A stretch of 64,000 nt of DNA from Datnioides undecimradiatus. Its lineage: Eukaryota > Chordata > Actinopteri > Lobotiformes > Datnioididae. The stretch is taken from positions 11,995,516-12,059,515 of the forward strand of contig WARS01000011.1 in assembly GCA_008933995.1 (NCBI GenBank), given 5' to 3'. The notes under the pieces were generated by a model. It was not told the origin of the DNA. It did no database searches and saw nothing but the letters and a program-made list of their open reading frames with translations. How positions within the stretch are numbered: the stretch's first letter is position 1; the number at the start of each line of letters is the position of its first letter. Positions 48,381 through 60,663 of the stretch are shown piece after piece. The position numbers were made by a program, and so were the translations under genes.

Positions 48381-51150
48381 GTGCTCCTTGGATGAGTGTG
48401 TTGTGTTGATCTAACCATCCAGATGTTTTGCCTCTCTGACACACCCAGACTGTTTTTTTTCTGCCAAACAGCTCAAAAGGATTCCTTTGTGGGTTGTGAG
48501 GCTGACATTTGTGTTGTCAGTACACAGTGCTGATTCAAGTATTCTGCCATTCACAGCTGCTTCCCACATGTAAAAGTCAGTAAACAGAGCTGTCAGTTGG
48601 ATTATTTTGCAAACACAAAATATAAATCCAGTGCAGACACTTTTCATTTAAAGATTATCAGAATTGGGGACATGCATTTCTAACAACTTCACTTTATGTT
48701 CCTTAAAGTGAATTTCCTGGTATTTTTCTGAGTCTGACCTTTTCTTGTTCCCTGGTAGAAATAGGTCAGAAATAAGTTCCTTTTTTCTAAAATAACCCTT
48801 CTGCATGTTCAAGTCACACACTCAGTCTCCAGTTTATATAATTCAAATATCTGAAACTATGGCAGTCTATCACGACAATCCTGCAGTTAATCCCGCCTTA
48901 ATGAAGGTTAAAGTGCTCACTGTTAAAACTGTTTTGGAGATGTTTTGAACAAACTCCATGATCCGTTTTTGAGGCTGCAGTTTGTGTTGCTGTTAACTTG
49001 CACTGCATAAACTGCAGTTTCAACAAAAACTGGACATAACCAAAGTAAAGGTAGGATTTCTTGCAGGACTATTGTGATAGGCTGCATTAGTTTCTGATTT
49101 TTAGTTAATTTTTTTTTTAAACAAAAAACATTTTGGTCAATCATATAAGTGTTGTATAAGTCCAAAAATCTAAAACCTACGAACAAGAGAATATTCTGCT
49201 GAACGTTTCAAGTTTTGCATTTGGGCCACAACTGGTTTCCTACCAACTAGTGATGTCATAAAATCCCACTCATGTGTTCACACAGTCAGCTGAGACTTGA
49301 AGTGAGCCCAGAGAAACCTTGTCAGCAGATGAAAGTGAAAAAACAGAACCTCCTGAATGCACAATAAAAACACACTCTGTGGTGTGGGAGCCTTACATTT
49401 TAACTTCAACCAACATTACAAATATCAGCTTTCTCTTATTTGGCTTTCTGAGAGCAGCAGTTTTGATATATTTTTTCCATGTTAGTCACATGACTCAGAT
49501 TGTGACAAAGTCTGAGTATCATTTTATGTCAAAGGTTGCTCTGGTCAATCACCCCACCAGAGGCAGAAAGTTGCTCTGTCCATAAATGTGGTTACAACAT
49601 AAATGTTACACCTCTAGATTAACATCTACAGTCCTTAACCTGAGGAGCCAAACACTCACCTATGTTACATGATACAGATGTGACAGTGGGTGCTATTGGT
49701 ACACGCAATGTTGTAAAGCATAGACTGGCTGTTTATCACATCAGTGCAAAGGTTCCCTGATATGACATAAGTAGGTATTAGGTGTAATATCCAAAGTTAA
49801 TGTAAATCTATGGAACACCTGAGCTGAAAATATATCTTTCTAAATACAATGTCTTATGGTATCTTCAGTCTAATGTTAAAAAAAAAAAGAAAAGAAAAGA
49901 AAATCATATCTGGCCAATCACAAAGTCAGAGTCGAGGAAGGAAAGATGAGTTTAATTATTAAAAGTACAACAGTGGCAGTACGACGTGCCTGTATATCAC
50001 ATGCTGCCAGCATTATGGAATACAAGGAACTGTACAGATGCACACCTGGTTTGTTAATTAAGAAAAAAGTCCTTAAACATGATGTAAACTCAGTCTGGTC
50101 CCTGAGATTAGTTGACTGTCCATGAATGATGTTGTGAGGAGGGGTTGAAGCTCAACCATTGCCTTGGCTTAGCTTGTGCACATTATAGGGGTTAGTTACC
50201 TCAATCATATGTTTTAAACAACATGCTAAAACCCTAAAGTCACACAGCAGCACAAACAAAGCAATCGAGGCAGCTGTAGACAAGCAACTCCTTTGTTCCG
50301 TGAGGTAAAACTACTGTTTTTGTTACAGCATTCAGGTGAATGTTAAGAGAGCTGAGATGGATAAAAATGCTCTGGTTTCCTGTAAAATGGCTGTAAAGCA
50401 GTGGGAAAATCCAAAACATAGCAAACGCTTAAACTGATATTGATGTTTTTTTTAATTTGTTATGCTGCTGATCCCATCCACAGCTGCACATTAGTTAGCG
50501 TGCTTATGCTTGTCCAAACCGGAGACATGCTGACCGCCATCTATTGCTGGTGATACACTGAGTATGGTGCCACATGCAACTCCGCTTCAAAACAAATCTG
50601 AACTATCCCTTTAACCTAAGGAAGAAAAACATCCACATGACTCTGATGTGAAAAGGAATTAAAAAAAACAAATTCTGTTCCAGTTTTGTTGCAGCTGCTT
50701 ACATGATATTCAGAGTTAAGTTCTCCTAATCAGCAAGCTGCCCCACAGTAAAGGAAAACTGTGTAGCTCGGCAGTTTCTTGAGCCTAATCTCTATCAACA
50801 GATGTATTGCATATGAATGCACAATCTGTAGGCAAGGGGCATGATTTTGGTACAGGAAGCTTTCCAGTTTCCGTTTGTAGTCCAATTGCATTTGAGTAGG
50901 TATTGTCTGCATCCAGGTAAGCAGCCTGTGTAAGGAGCTAAAGAAGATGTCCAAATCTAAATTGTGTTCATCTTCACAGACAATGGGTTCTGAGATTGCT
51001 CAGGCATCAACTCAGCGAATCTTACCCAGCATTGTCTTTTAAAAGTATCATGCTTCCTTCAACATGAATGAAGTCAAATGATTATTAGCTCACTTTTAAC
51101 AAATCACTATCAATTAACTTATTCATGTCAATTCACGTAAACTTTTAAAC
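48381..51150. other. Convergent intergenic spacer between tjp1 and slc27a2
   Basis: AT-rich, with an A-rich tract near 49880; no recognisable gene or RNA. Both flanking genes end here. Confidence 0.55.
49870..49902. repeat. A-rich (AAAAG)n tract
   Basis: Run of A followed by AAAAG units in the intergenic spacer; it could be a decayed retroelement tail. Confidence 0.7.
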
Positions 51151-51165
51151 CAAACACAGACTGCG

Positions 51166-51171
51166 TTTATT
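51166..51171 (-). terminator. slc27a2: Candidate poly(A) signal of slc27a2
   Basis: AATAAA on the minus strand, about 85 nt after the stop codon. It would give a very short 3' UTR and leave about 2.8 kb to the convergent tjp1 end. Confidence 0.45.
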
Positions 51172-51254
51172 TATCAAACTAAAACATGTAAAAACGTAGC
51201 TTGGCTCCCACACGTGTCGTCCAGTTCACTCATTTTTGAGTTTCAGTGTCCGTG

Positions 51255-54200
51255 TTAGAGTTTTATTTCCCTCGAGACAATAGCTCTGGAGATCTCCTCA
51301 GTCATGGGAACGTACGTCTTTTTCTCAGGGTCTAAAAAGTACATGGGATCTTTGATGTGAGCTGGGTCGAATCCCTCTTCCACCAACCTCACTTTCTTCA
51401 TCTTGAAAGTCCCCGTCATCTCCAGGCAGGGCTACAAAACACATGTGGTGACTTAAAATCAATAACAAACAAGAACAACAAACTGGGGATGCTCCACATG
51501 TACTGATCTTAATAAATGAATCTTGAATTGACCTGATGCCACAGATCCCCATTAGTTTCTTCATCAATGTCCTCCTAAATGCAATGTTTCCTCTATATTC
51601 ATTTAGCCAAACTTAATTTTTAAAGTGCACAAAAAACAGCATTTCAAGAGTTCACAGCTTATGTATTTTGATGTATTACAGTGTTAAACAGGATAGTATG
51701 GATACTAGGGAATGAATCACACTGAAATAATAAATGAGGAAAACAGGATTTTGAAATCCAGTGCAAATGACACTGTTAGGTATCAGCAGAGAAAATGTTG
51801 CAATGGTGCATCCTTTCAACACATGAATGCCTTTCCAAAAATAGTGCAGGACATGACAAAAGCTGACCTAAACTGAGGTTTAGACAAACAAGCCACAGTG
51901 GCTCAAAGAGCAGAACAGGTGCAGCAACAACTTTCATATTCCTGCTGACAAAAGTGTCTCAAGGCTGCCTGTGCATGAGATAAGATAGAAGTCCATAAAA
52001 AATATTATTTTTTTTACCTGAATCCTGATGAACCGAGGTCTTGCGTAAGCTGGGAGGTAGTTGACGACCTGCTTGTAGGTGGCCGAACAGTCAAAATCTT
52101 CTCCTTCTCTCAAAATGATGGCTGCCATGCCAATCCGCCCCTCATGACCTTTTCAGACATTGCAATTAATTACACATATTGAAACGATTAAAACGCAAGG
52201 AGTTTATTATTTGTGTTTGTCTTTTTCATCCATACTTCTGTAAAATGTGACTTCGGGACTGTATTTCTGACAACTGACAGTGTTTTTACCTTCGACTTTA
52301 ACACCGTAGACATTTGCCTCCAAAATGCAATGAGTCATAGTGAGAATGTCAGCGACCTCCGATGTAGCCACGTTCTCTCCTTTCCATCTGCAACAACAAA
52401 CAAACAAAGAAACAAATATAAGTCACACAAATCATCTTGTGCTACATGTCATCTCAATATCTTATTGACTAGCACCAAATTTACATTTAAAAACAATAAG
52501 TAGAATATAACACAGAATCTCCACACTAAGCCATCGAAATCTGAACAATCCTTACTTAAACACAATCACAATCCTCTCTTCTTAGTTTTCTCTAATTTGG
52601 CAAAAGATAAAATACATTGCATCGCCTTCATTTTGAAGGACAAAACTGACAGATCAGCACAAAACAGGTGACCACTTGCCTGAATGTGTCACCAACTCGG
52701 TCCTGAAAGTACACAAAGTTTTGGTGATCAAACCGAAGCAAATCTCCGGTGTTGAAGTACAAATCGCCTTTTCTCAACACGTTGCGAAGCCTCTTCTTCT
52801 CAGTCTGCTGCTGGTTGCCAGCGTACCCAACAAAGGGAGATCTCTGAGTAACTCTTCCCACCAAAAGCCCCGTCTCACCTGACAAAAAGAAAAATGTCCA
52901 ACACAGTTTCCTCTGAACTCAAGGTGGCATCTTCAGTTACTTAATGCATTGGGAAATACAGTCTCAAAAAAAGCAAAATGAAATGCAAGTGTCCTTCAAA
53001 AACAATCCACTGTAGAGTTTATGTGAAATATATGCCTTTTTTACATGTATTTAATATAACCCCAATCATATTACATTTACATTTAAAATACCCAGTTAGC
53101 GTTCAGCGTTTCTGTGACCACGACGGTACGTTTATAATGTCTCACCTCTGGCTGCCTCGATGCACAGACCCTCAGAGTTCCTCACAGGCTCCTCCTTCTC
53201 AATGTCAAACTTGATCAAAGTGTAGGGGAAGAAAAACTGGAGAGAGGAATGAAAAAGTTAATGAGTTGAAAGGTGAATTGTTTGTGAACAGCCAGGATGT
53301 TGAGTGACTAATACCATTTTCACCATGTTACATCAGTGTATCTCCATTCTGACATTTGCTAGTTAGCAGACAACTCAAAATACAGCTGGGGCAGTTTGGT
53401 ACTGATGGGGCCATCGATAGTTTTGAGGGTATTAAGTTACTAAGCAACATTTTGGACATATTGAAAGTTTGACCTGATGGTGGCGCCATGATTCAACTTG
53501 AAGAGAACGTGAATGTTTGTATCAAATTTTGTGATAACCTGCCCGATAGCTGTTGAGTTATTTCACTCAAAAATGAAAATGTCAACCTTTTGGTGGCAGT
53601 AGAGGAAAAGTCAGGGGATAAGCAAAGACATTAGGATTCATCCTCTGGAAACCATGAACGGCTGCACCAAATTTCACAGCTATTCATCATCAGCTCCCGT
53701 ACCATCCCTAGAGGACTTGCTAGTGTATTTACTCACCTTGTGGACAAAGTTGACTCGGCCCACTGCGCCGATCTTGGACGTATAATTGATGAAGCCAATG
53801 TTTCCCTCTGTGGCAGCGTACAACTCTCTGACTTTGATGTCCCCGAACCGATTCAGAAACTCTGTCCAAATGTCTGTTCGAACTCCGTTGCCGATGGCGA
53901 TCTTCACTCTGTGGTTCTTTTCATCGTCTTTCTGCAAAGAGCGACGTTGATTCGGATTCAAACGAGAAATGCAAAGCTTCATGTCACATCAAAACAAGAC
54001 ATTCATTTCATTAGTTTGGTCAGGTTTACTCTTACCTTAGGTGTGTTACAGAGGTAGCGCATGGTTTCACCAATGTACTGCATCACGGTCACATTATACT
54101 TCCTGCAGTCATCCCAGAACTGTGAGGCAGAGAACTTTCTCCTCAGAAAAATGGTCATACCTGCAATTGATATCAAAAAATGCTGTCTTTATCTTTGTGC

Positions 54201-57200
54201 AAACTTATAAATCCCATTTTTAACTACCAAAATGTGCTTTTTTGTTTCATGATGGTTTAAAATCATTATTACCTCTCTCGATGGCTCCAACCATCCCGAT
54301 GAGGAAGCCTGCGCTGTGATAGAGAGGTAGATTGATGTAGAAGATGTCCTCTGATGTGACGCCGCATGCTGCCTGGATGAAGGACGCAGCCCAGACCCTC
54401 TCATGGGTGACAACAGCTGCTTTAGGCAAACCTGTCAAAGGCAAAGAATAATATATCATTTCAGTAGAGTTAGTATTATGTATATACATGTCAATTCATA
54501 GACTCTCTGTGGCACATGTTCTTTAAAGCTGCTCTTACTAATGTTTTAATGCAAACAGTGGATCAAACTACTGTGTGTTATATGAAAGGGGTCACTGGTC
54601 CATTTCACTTTAACTTTTTAGTGTCGTTTAGCTTGTTTAGGCTCACTTTTCTCTCTTGACATCAGCACAGTTTTCAAAAGCATCAGGCAGCAGTGTTCAG
54701 CAGAAAAACTGCGATACACCCGCTGAACTCTGACTGTTCAGCACAAAACCGCAGACAGGCAAATTTAACGATTAGCTGGTGAACAGATCGGAGCGTTCAG
54801 CTCCTAAAGAGCTGAAGATATTTATCAGGAATTTGTGCAGGAGACCAGAAATGAAAACGGTAAATTTACAGCTTGTTTCACTGGACCCCCAGTAGCCACA
54901 AAAACCTCTCTGAAGCAGAGTTTCCACTTACACTGCATGGCCTAAGGAGGTCAACTTAAAAAGAACTAAATGTTTCATTTCATCTGCATAAATACATTGG
55001 GAAAATATTACACATGTCCCAAAAACATTAGAAAAAAACTCGTAGGAAGGTTGGATGTATTGCAGGAGTTGGTTTAACCTCAGCGTGCCTACTAAATTGA
55101 CGACTAAGTGTATTTTCCATGGCTGTCAGTGTAAATTTTAACCTAGTCAGTGGATGTTTCAGAGGAGTACCTGTGGTGCCTGATGTGTAGATGTACAGAG
55201 CAGTGCTCCTTATGTTGACGTTGGCTCTGAGGTCCCGGGACAACGGCTCATCTGAGGCCTGTGAGATCTTGTGAGACAAAGTGTTGATGCCCTGGATGCT
55301 GCAGGCCTCAGACAGGAGGTACACACTGATGCCCTGCTCTCTCAGCGTCGGTAAAACCTCCTCCACAGCGTCCTGCAGCTCTGCACATACAGAGAGGCAT
55401 TCTGCACTCTGTTGCGAAACAGCACATGTAGGCCTGCATCATGTTACCTCATGTCCCGCTGGGATACGAGCACATGGTGCAGGCAGCTCAGCCCAAATGT
55501 ATGCATTTCCCAGTGGTGAAACTCTAGCACTATAATAGAAGTGCGGAGAAACAAGTTTTCAGAGTGCAGTGTTCCTTTTGTTCATCTCTTTAAATGAATA
55601 AAGTCCTCAGGACTGAATGTGGAGCACACTGACAAAAACCATGTCAGGAACAAAAGGGAATAAAACTTTTTTCATGGTGACATCATCTGAGGAGGCTGTT
55701 AGACGGTGAGGTCCTGGTAAAAATGTCTTTTCGTATTAATATTCTTATAAATGTCCATGACGTTCTGATTTTAGGACAGAGTTTGGTTTGAATTAAGAGA
55801 AGAAATAAAACATTTGTGGGAATATAAAGCAGCGACTGATGTCTTATCTAAGACAGACTTAGTTGGTTTTAAGGAGATTAGGAGTAGGTGCATTTAAATG
55901 TAAACATTTGTTTCTAAAACATTAAATGACCATTTCAGTCGATGCAGCAAACACGTATTTCAGTTTCTAATCTGTTCATATTTCTCACCTGGAGTGCAGG
56001 TAGAGACGTAATGATCCTTAACAGCCTTGATGTCAGTGGTAAAGTTGTTTGTAAAGAGTGATCAGCACTGTCAGTTGTTACCTTCACAAACCTGCAATTA
56101 CATGGCTCCATGACTGAAACTCATATCTGTTAATTAAGTATCTGTGCTGCGATAGTCCCTCTTGAGTGAACATTAGGAGAATGCATTAACCTATAAGCAG
56201 CATTTTAATGTTGCATCTGATTCAAATGATGCTAAGATATCTAGGAATTCATTTAAACACTTTTTTACTCAAGTTTATTTAATGTTACCACGGTGCACAT
56301 TGTGAATGCTAAATTTACATATGACATCCGCTGCAGAGGGAAGGTCCTGAGCGTCATGGGGGCCCCAACCACCAGCCCATGGTCTGTTCTCCCTGTTTCC
56401 CCCAGGAAAACACTTACAGAACATTAGAGTTGAGAAAAGCCACCTCAAAGACAGTTTTTACCCCCATGATAAGAGTAGGCACTTTACATAACTCAGTGAT
56501 TTATTATTTTGTATTTTTCATATGTGACATACTATTTCTGATTTCTTCTTATTTCATATTTTTGTCCACTTTTCATTCATTTCTCTGTTTATATATAAAC
56601 TGTTTTAAAGGTTACAAGATCCAGGGCATACACTGGCTGGTTTCTGCGGCTCAAGCCAAAATAAAATGAAACTGCCATGTGCAATCTGCTGTTTGCTCTG
56701 TCCCTGACGAGAGGAAAGGAGGCGTCATTTGGGGTAAAAGTTCATTTTGCCCCCCGTGACACACAATAGCAGGTCACTCCAGCCCTGACAGCACTAGATC
56801 TTCTCCTGCTTATCCAAACACTCTGTAACTAAATGGTGTGGTCACACAATCATTACCTGCAAGGTGAACGCATTTAAATAATAAAATCGCAGTCTGCTGT
56901 GAGAGGTGTGTGTAGATTCTTTACTCAAGTACAATGAAACAACATGTAAATCTATTAATTACTGGTTTCTGTTCCTTCTTCAAACCCCTAACTAAAAATA
57001 ATTATTGTAAAATATTCCTTTTTGGAAAATTGACTAAATGACTGACTTAACAGTTATTAATCATTACATTGTTAATACTTATGAAATGTAAGCAGCATTT
57101 TAATGTGGTTCAGGTTGTTTTAATTACAATAATTACATTTTTTTACATTCATTACAGGCAGTTTAGTTTAGTTTGACTTTTTTGTCAAATACTGGAGAGT

Positions 57201-57946
57201 TTTACCTGTCTGGGCCTGAACAGTTATTTAAATGAAACCATCTGAGAGGTTCAGAGGGGAAACGTCTCTTTGATTGAGCTGATAATAACTCATAATATAT
57301 CTGAAATATGACAGGCGTCCCAAACTTGATACTCCTGCTTTTTAGGCCACAAGCCAAAAGCATTATGAACTTTGCACTTGTGTGAGCAACACGCGTGCTT
57401 CAGGAACAAATGGAAGAGACACCAAAAGCTCGGCGGGCTGCAGACCCCCTCCCCCTGTTCTGTCTTACCTGCAGAGGCGATGAGCACTTTGGCCCCGCAG
57501 CAGGAGAAACAGTGCAGCAGAGACCTGGATCTGATGTTAAAGTTGAGCAGAGCAGCCGGACAGCCCAGCTTGGCCAAACCGAGCCAAGTCCACACGTAAC
57601 TGGGCTCGTTGGCCAGAAACAGGGCGACCGTTTCCCCCTCCTTCAGCTGGGCTTCAGCCTGCAGGGCTCGGGCCACCTTGTTGCTCTGTTTATCCACTTC
57701 GCCATAAGAATACTCTCGTCCTTCAAAGTGCAAAAAGGTCTTATCTGAGTGCTTCTTCGTCGCATCCAAGAAGCAGTCCACGATGCTGTAGAAAGGTTTG
57801 ATTTTCTTATACTTGACGAGCCTGATGCCGAGTCGAATGCTCCTCAGGATGTACGCGCAGTCCTCGCCTAAGTAAGGGAAAAGTGTCTTGAGGAATGAGA
57901 GGGACAGGATAGCCAGTCCGGCTAAAACAGTGAACCAGATGTACAT
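51255..57946 (-). CDS. slc27a2: Very long-chain acyl-CoA synthetase / fatty acid transport protein 2, complete, 10 exons, 620 aa
   Basis: Activates long- and very-long-chain fatty acids (and bile acids) with ATP and CoA at ER/peroxisome and supports fatty-acid uptake. Exons in transcript order: 57469-57946, 55171-55380, 54273-54431, 54036-54160, 53737-53931, 53146-53236, 52680-52878, 52290-52387, 52018-52148, 51255-51431. The total is 1863 nt including the stop; 620 aa equals human SLC27A2 as recalled. Visible: N-terminal membrane segment ([15 protein letters not shown]), AMP-binding motif [14 protein letters not shown] near residues 222-235, [15 protein letters not shown], and the FATP signature [31 protein letters not shown] followed by [13 protein letters not shown] favours FATP2 over FATP6. 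Start: [10 protein letters not shown] aligns with the human start; an in-frame ATG at 58138 would add 64 residues. It ends IKL, a degenerate PTS1-like tail. Intron 7 has a GC donor. Confidence 0.96.
53300..53700 (+). repeat. Interspersed repeat, family B, inside slc27a2 intron 5
   Basis: Blocks in order: GACATTTGCTAGTTAGCAGA, AAAGTTTGACCTGATGGTGG, TGTTGAGTTATTTCACTCAA, GAGGAAAAGTCAGGGGATAA, AGGATTCATCCTCTGGAAAC, CCAAATTTCACAGCTATTCA. These match the copy at 6140-6640. It explains all non-coding sequence in the intron 53237-53736. Confidence 0.65.
54650..54900 (+). repeat. Interspersed repeat, family D-like, in slc27a2 intron 2
   Basis: CAGGCAGCAGTGTTCAGCAG, TTAGCTGGTGAACAGATCGG, AGAGCTGAAGATATTTATCA, GGAGACCAGAAATGAAAACG and CACTGGACCCCCAGTAGCCA. 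Recognised by recall; the relation to the 20380 copy is loose. Confidence 0.35.
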
Positions 57947-58194
57947 TTTGCAGAGCGCACTACACCAGAGGCATCTGTCAGTGGGAGTCAGAGGAGGCAG
58001 CAATGAAAGCAGCACAGGGATATTTGTGACAAAGTTCAACCCCTCAGCTCTGGGCGGTGCACAGATCCGACCCGCCGACCCCTCCTTCATTCCTGAATGT
58101 TTTCTACTTGTTGCCAGATCTGATGTTTCCACAGCCACGCTGGGCTGATTTCACAGCATCTTCTGCACACATTGATGTTACTTATATGTTATTA

Positions 58195-58265
58195 CTCTGC
58201 CCTAATGCTTAACACTGACTCTTTTATGCAAGAGCTCAAACTGTGAGAGAAGTGAGTAAACAAAG
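58195..58265 (-). promoter_or_regulatory. slc27a2: Putative slc27a2 core promoter: TATA-like box and FOXA-like site
   Basis: On the minus strand, TGCATAAAAG (58230-58221) lies about 280 nt upstream of the ATG. TTTGTTTACTC (FOXA/HNF3-like TGTTTAC, 58262-58256) lies just above it. This spacing would put a start near 58195 and a 5' UTR of about 250 nt. Liver-type promoters often pair such sites. Motif matches this short occur by chance, so this is a suggestion. Confidence 0.3.
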
Positions 58266-59592
58266 TGAGAATCATGAATGGAGAGGCGCTGCCTATAAAC
58301 CTGCGACACCTCCAGGTGGTGACTGTTTACTGCAGTTTATTTCCTGGTAATTGTTTTTTTTTTTTAAGGACTCAGTGAGCCAACGGGAGCACGAAGATGA
58401 TCACTTATAACAAAAGTCACAAACCGCTAGAGAAACTGCACATGGCAACCCTCATCATAAATCTGCAATCTGAGCGAGTGGGTGGGCGGGTGCACCTAAA
58501 ACTGAGCTGTATTTGTCTGCTGGTTTGTGGGGAGGGGCGTAGCTACAAGTTACACTCACAAACACTTTAATTTTGGTTAAAAAAAAAAAAAATCTACTTT
58601 ATATCTGTGTTGGAGCACATTTTTTCACTATTTGAGGGACTGACAGAGATGTTGCTGATCTACCTGTGCAGCTGTTCTTAATGCAGTAGTTTCCATGAGG
58701 TGTGTGAGGGTCTACAGTCCTTTGTGCTGCTCTAAGTGTCACACACAGTGTTGAGCAGGATGGCAAATAATGATTTAATTTTTTCAATAAATCCACTAAA
58801 TACTTAGTCAACAAAATGTCAGAGTAATGTGTTAAAATATCCATCACCATTTCTCAGACACAGGGTTTAATTAGAGCCTGGTCGATTAATCAGTCAGGTG
58901 GTTAACATCAGCAGATATCTTGCCTGTGTTTGACGCACGTGTTTCACCCGTACTGGTGCGTATCTTCTTGATGTAAACATGTAAACAGTTTTTATTTTAG
59001 ATAATGCTGAAAAATGCCTCTAATCATTTATTCAAGTTATGTAAAGAATATTGAAATCAAATATCCTTTAAAGGAACGATTTGTTAAGAAAGCAGCCTCT
59101 GCAGAGTCATGCAGAGTCAGTGTTTAGAAAACATTATATCGGCATGTCTGTGATTTTTCTCCTCTAAAATTGGTATTAGTCTCGAAATTCCCTTATTGAT
59201 CAAGTGCTACTATTTTTTTGTCCTGTGAGTAAAGAGACAAGTCCCAAGCAGTAGGTTAGTGAGCCCAAGTCAGACTTAAGTCACAGAAATAACCCGGGAC
59301 CTGATTTGAACTAAACAGCTGTCAGACTTAATTAGTTCACTTGACCTGACTTAAGGATTCAATGAGAATAACATAAAAGTCTTAAGTTTTGACCTCTAGA
59401 AACCCATTAAGAGGAGACATGACAGAAACAGGTAGACTTTACACAACCAAACATCCCAAATATTCAATTAAGGCAACTTCTTGGATCTCAGCTATGTACA
59501 CAATAAACACTATGAACACAGATTTTAAATCAAAACATATGAACATGAAGTCACTTTAACAGTCAGCATTCAAAGACCGGAATGACTTAAAA
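58266..59592. other. Spacer upstream of slc27a2
   Basis: Poly(T) and poly(A) runs near 58354 and 58580 and a possible family C fragment near 58750-58830. Nothing coding is recognised. Part of the slc27a2 promoter region is likely here. Confidence 0.4.
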
Positions 59593-59823
59593 TTAAGTGC
59601 CCTCAAGGCACTTTGTGTTCATCTGCCCGACCTTGTCTTTCAACAGCAGAGGCTGCATGGTGTTAAAAGATGACAACACAATCCTCAGTGTGCTGCCAGC
59701 CTTGTCCAGAAGGGAATAATCGCTCTGTTGCAGTTTGATGATGGTGTCATCTACTCTGGTGGGCAAACTGAAGTGGTTCCAGTCCAGCACTGATCTGACC
59801 AGGGGTCTGAGGTGGGGGAGCAT
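59593..59823 (-). other. Unidentified coding-like ORF between the two slc27a2 copies
   Basis: A 76-residue open frame (MLPHLRPLVRSVLDWNHFSL ... LLKDKVGQMNTKCLEGT, stop). It is open for 10 further codons upstream (to a TAG) and has an acceptor-like CATTACAG|GCTG at 59827. Codon use is C/G-rich at third positions and the residue mix is protein-like, unlike the surrounding AT-rich spacer. It looks like a terminal exon or a fossil of one, but I do not recognise the family and see no partner exon nearby. It is not part of the FATP reading frame. Function unknown. Confidence 0.35.
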
Positions 59824-60487
59824 CAGCCTGTAATGGTTCTTTGGTTCTCTTGGCTATTTTGACGGGTTTGATGTGTATTATAAGACTCCACACAGCCGCT
59901 CTTAAGCAGGACGGTTTGTCTTACTGAGAGGAACGAAGTTGTGTTAGAGTTTTTGCATTTGCAAACATAAGAAATGAGAGGAGCGTGATGAGGGTGGATG
60001 GTAGATACACCATTCTCAATAAAAAAATATGAGTGAGAATTCAATTTATTGTTGTAATATTGAAATGAACATTTGTAAGAGTGATTTTTAAACCAACAAG
60101 AGCTTCAGTTTTAATTATGAGTCACACAGTTGGCCTTTTTATACAGGAAACACGCAGGTGTGATTAAAACTGTTAATTACTCACTTTAATTTAGGTGCAT
60201 CAATAAGCCATGTGCCAAAGCTAAATGGAATACAACCCATATCAATGTTAATTACACGGTTGGTTTTCCTGCTATTTGGTGTCAAATAATTAATTTTTAT
60301 TATTAAATAAAAAGGAAAACAAAAAACTTACAGTCTGTAGCCAGAAACCTACAGCCCGTTCATCAAGAAACTGCACAACCTTTTTCCATTTTATTGCTGA
60401 AGTAACTGGTCGAATTTATGATCCTTCAAGTCTATTTTAATTGTAACTATGTGCAACATGAATTAAGATTTTTTTTTTTTTGAGACA

Positions 60488-60493
60488 TTTATT
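60488..60493 (-). terminator. Candidate poly(A) signal of the second slc27a2-like gene
   Basis: AATAAA on the minus strand about 170 nt beyond the stop codon, in AT-rich sequence with a poly-A run (plus-strand T run at 60471-60481) just upstream of it in transcript order. Confidence 0.35.
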
Positions 60494-60663
60494 ATATTGT
60501 GAAATATTGTGAAAAATTGTACTGTTTTTTTTCGTTAAAGCATTCGGCCCTGAAGCAAATAGTGAAACCATCAAGCAGTAGCTCAGTGCCAGAATCTCAA
60601 ATGCTTTTATCTGGAGGAGAAGCAGAGTTTCTGTTCTCCTTTATCAGCGAGACAAGAAACACT

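Noticed and set aside
57290-57468. Extension of slc27a2 exon 1 past 57469 ([10 protein letters not shown]...)
   Set aside because: The donor CTGCAG|GTAAGA and the in-phase match of the next exon (ELQDAVEEV) show this is intron read-through.
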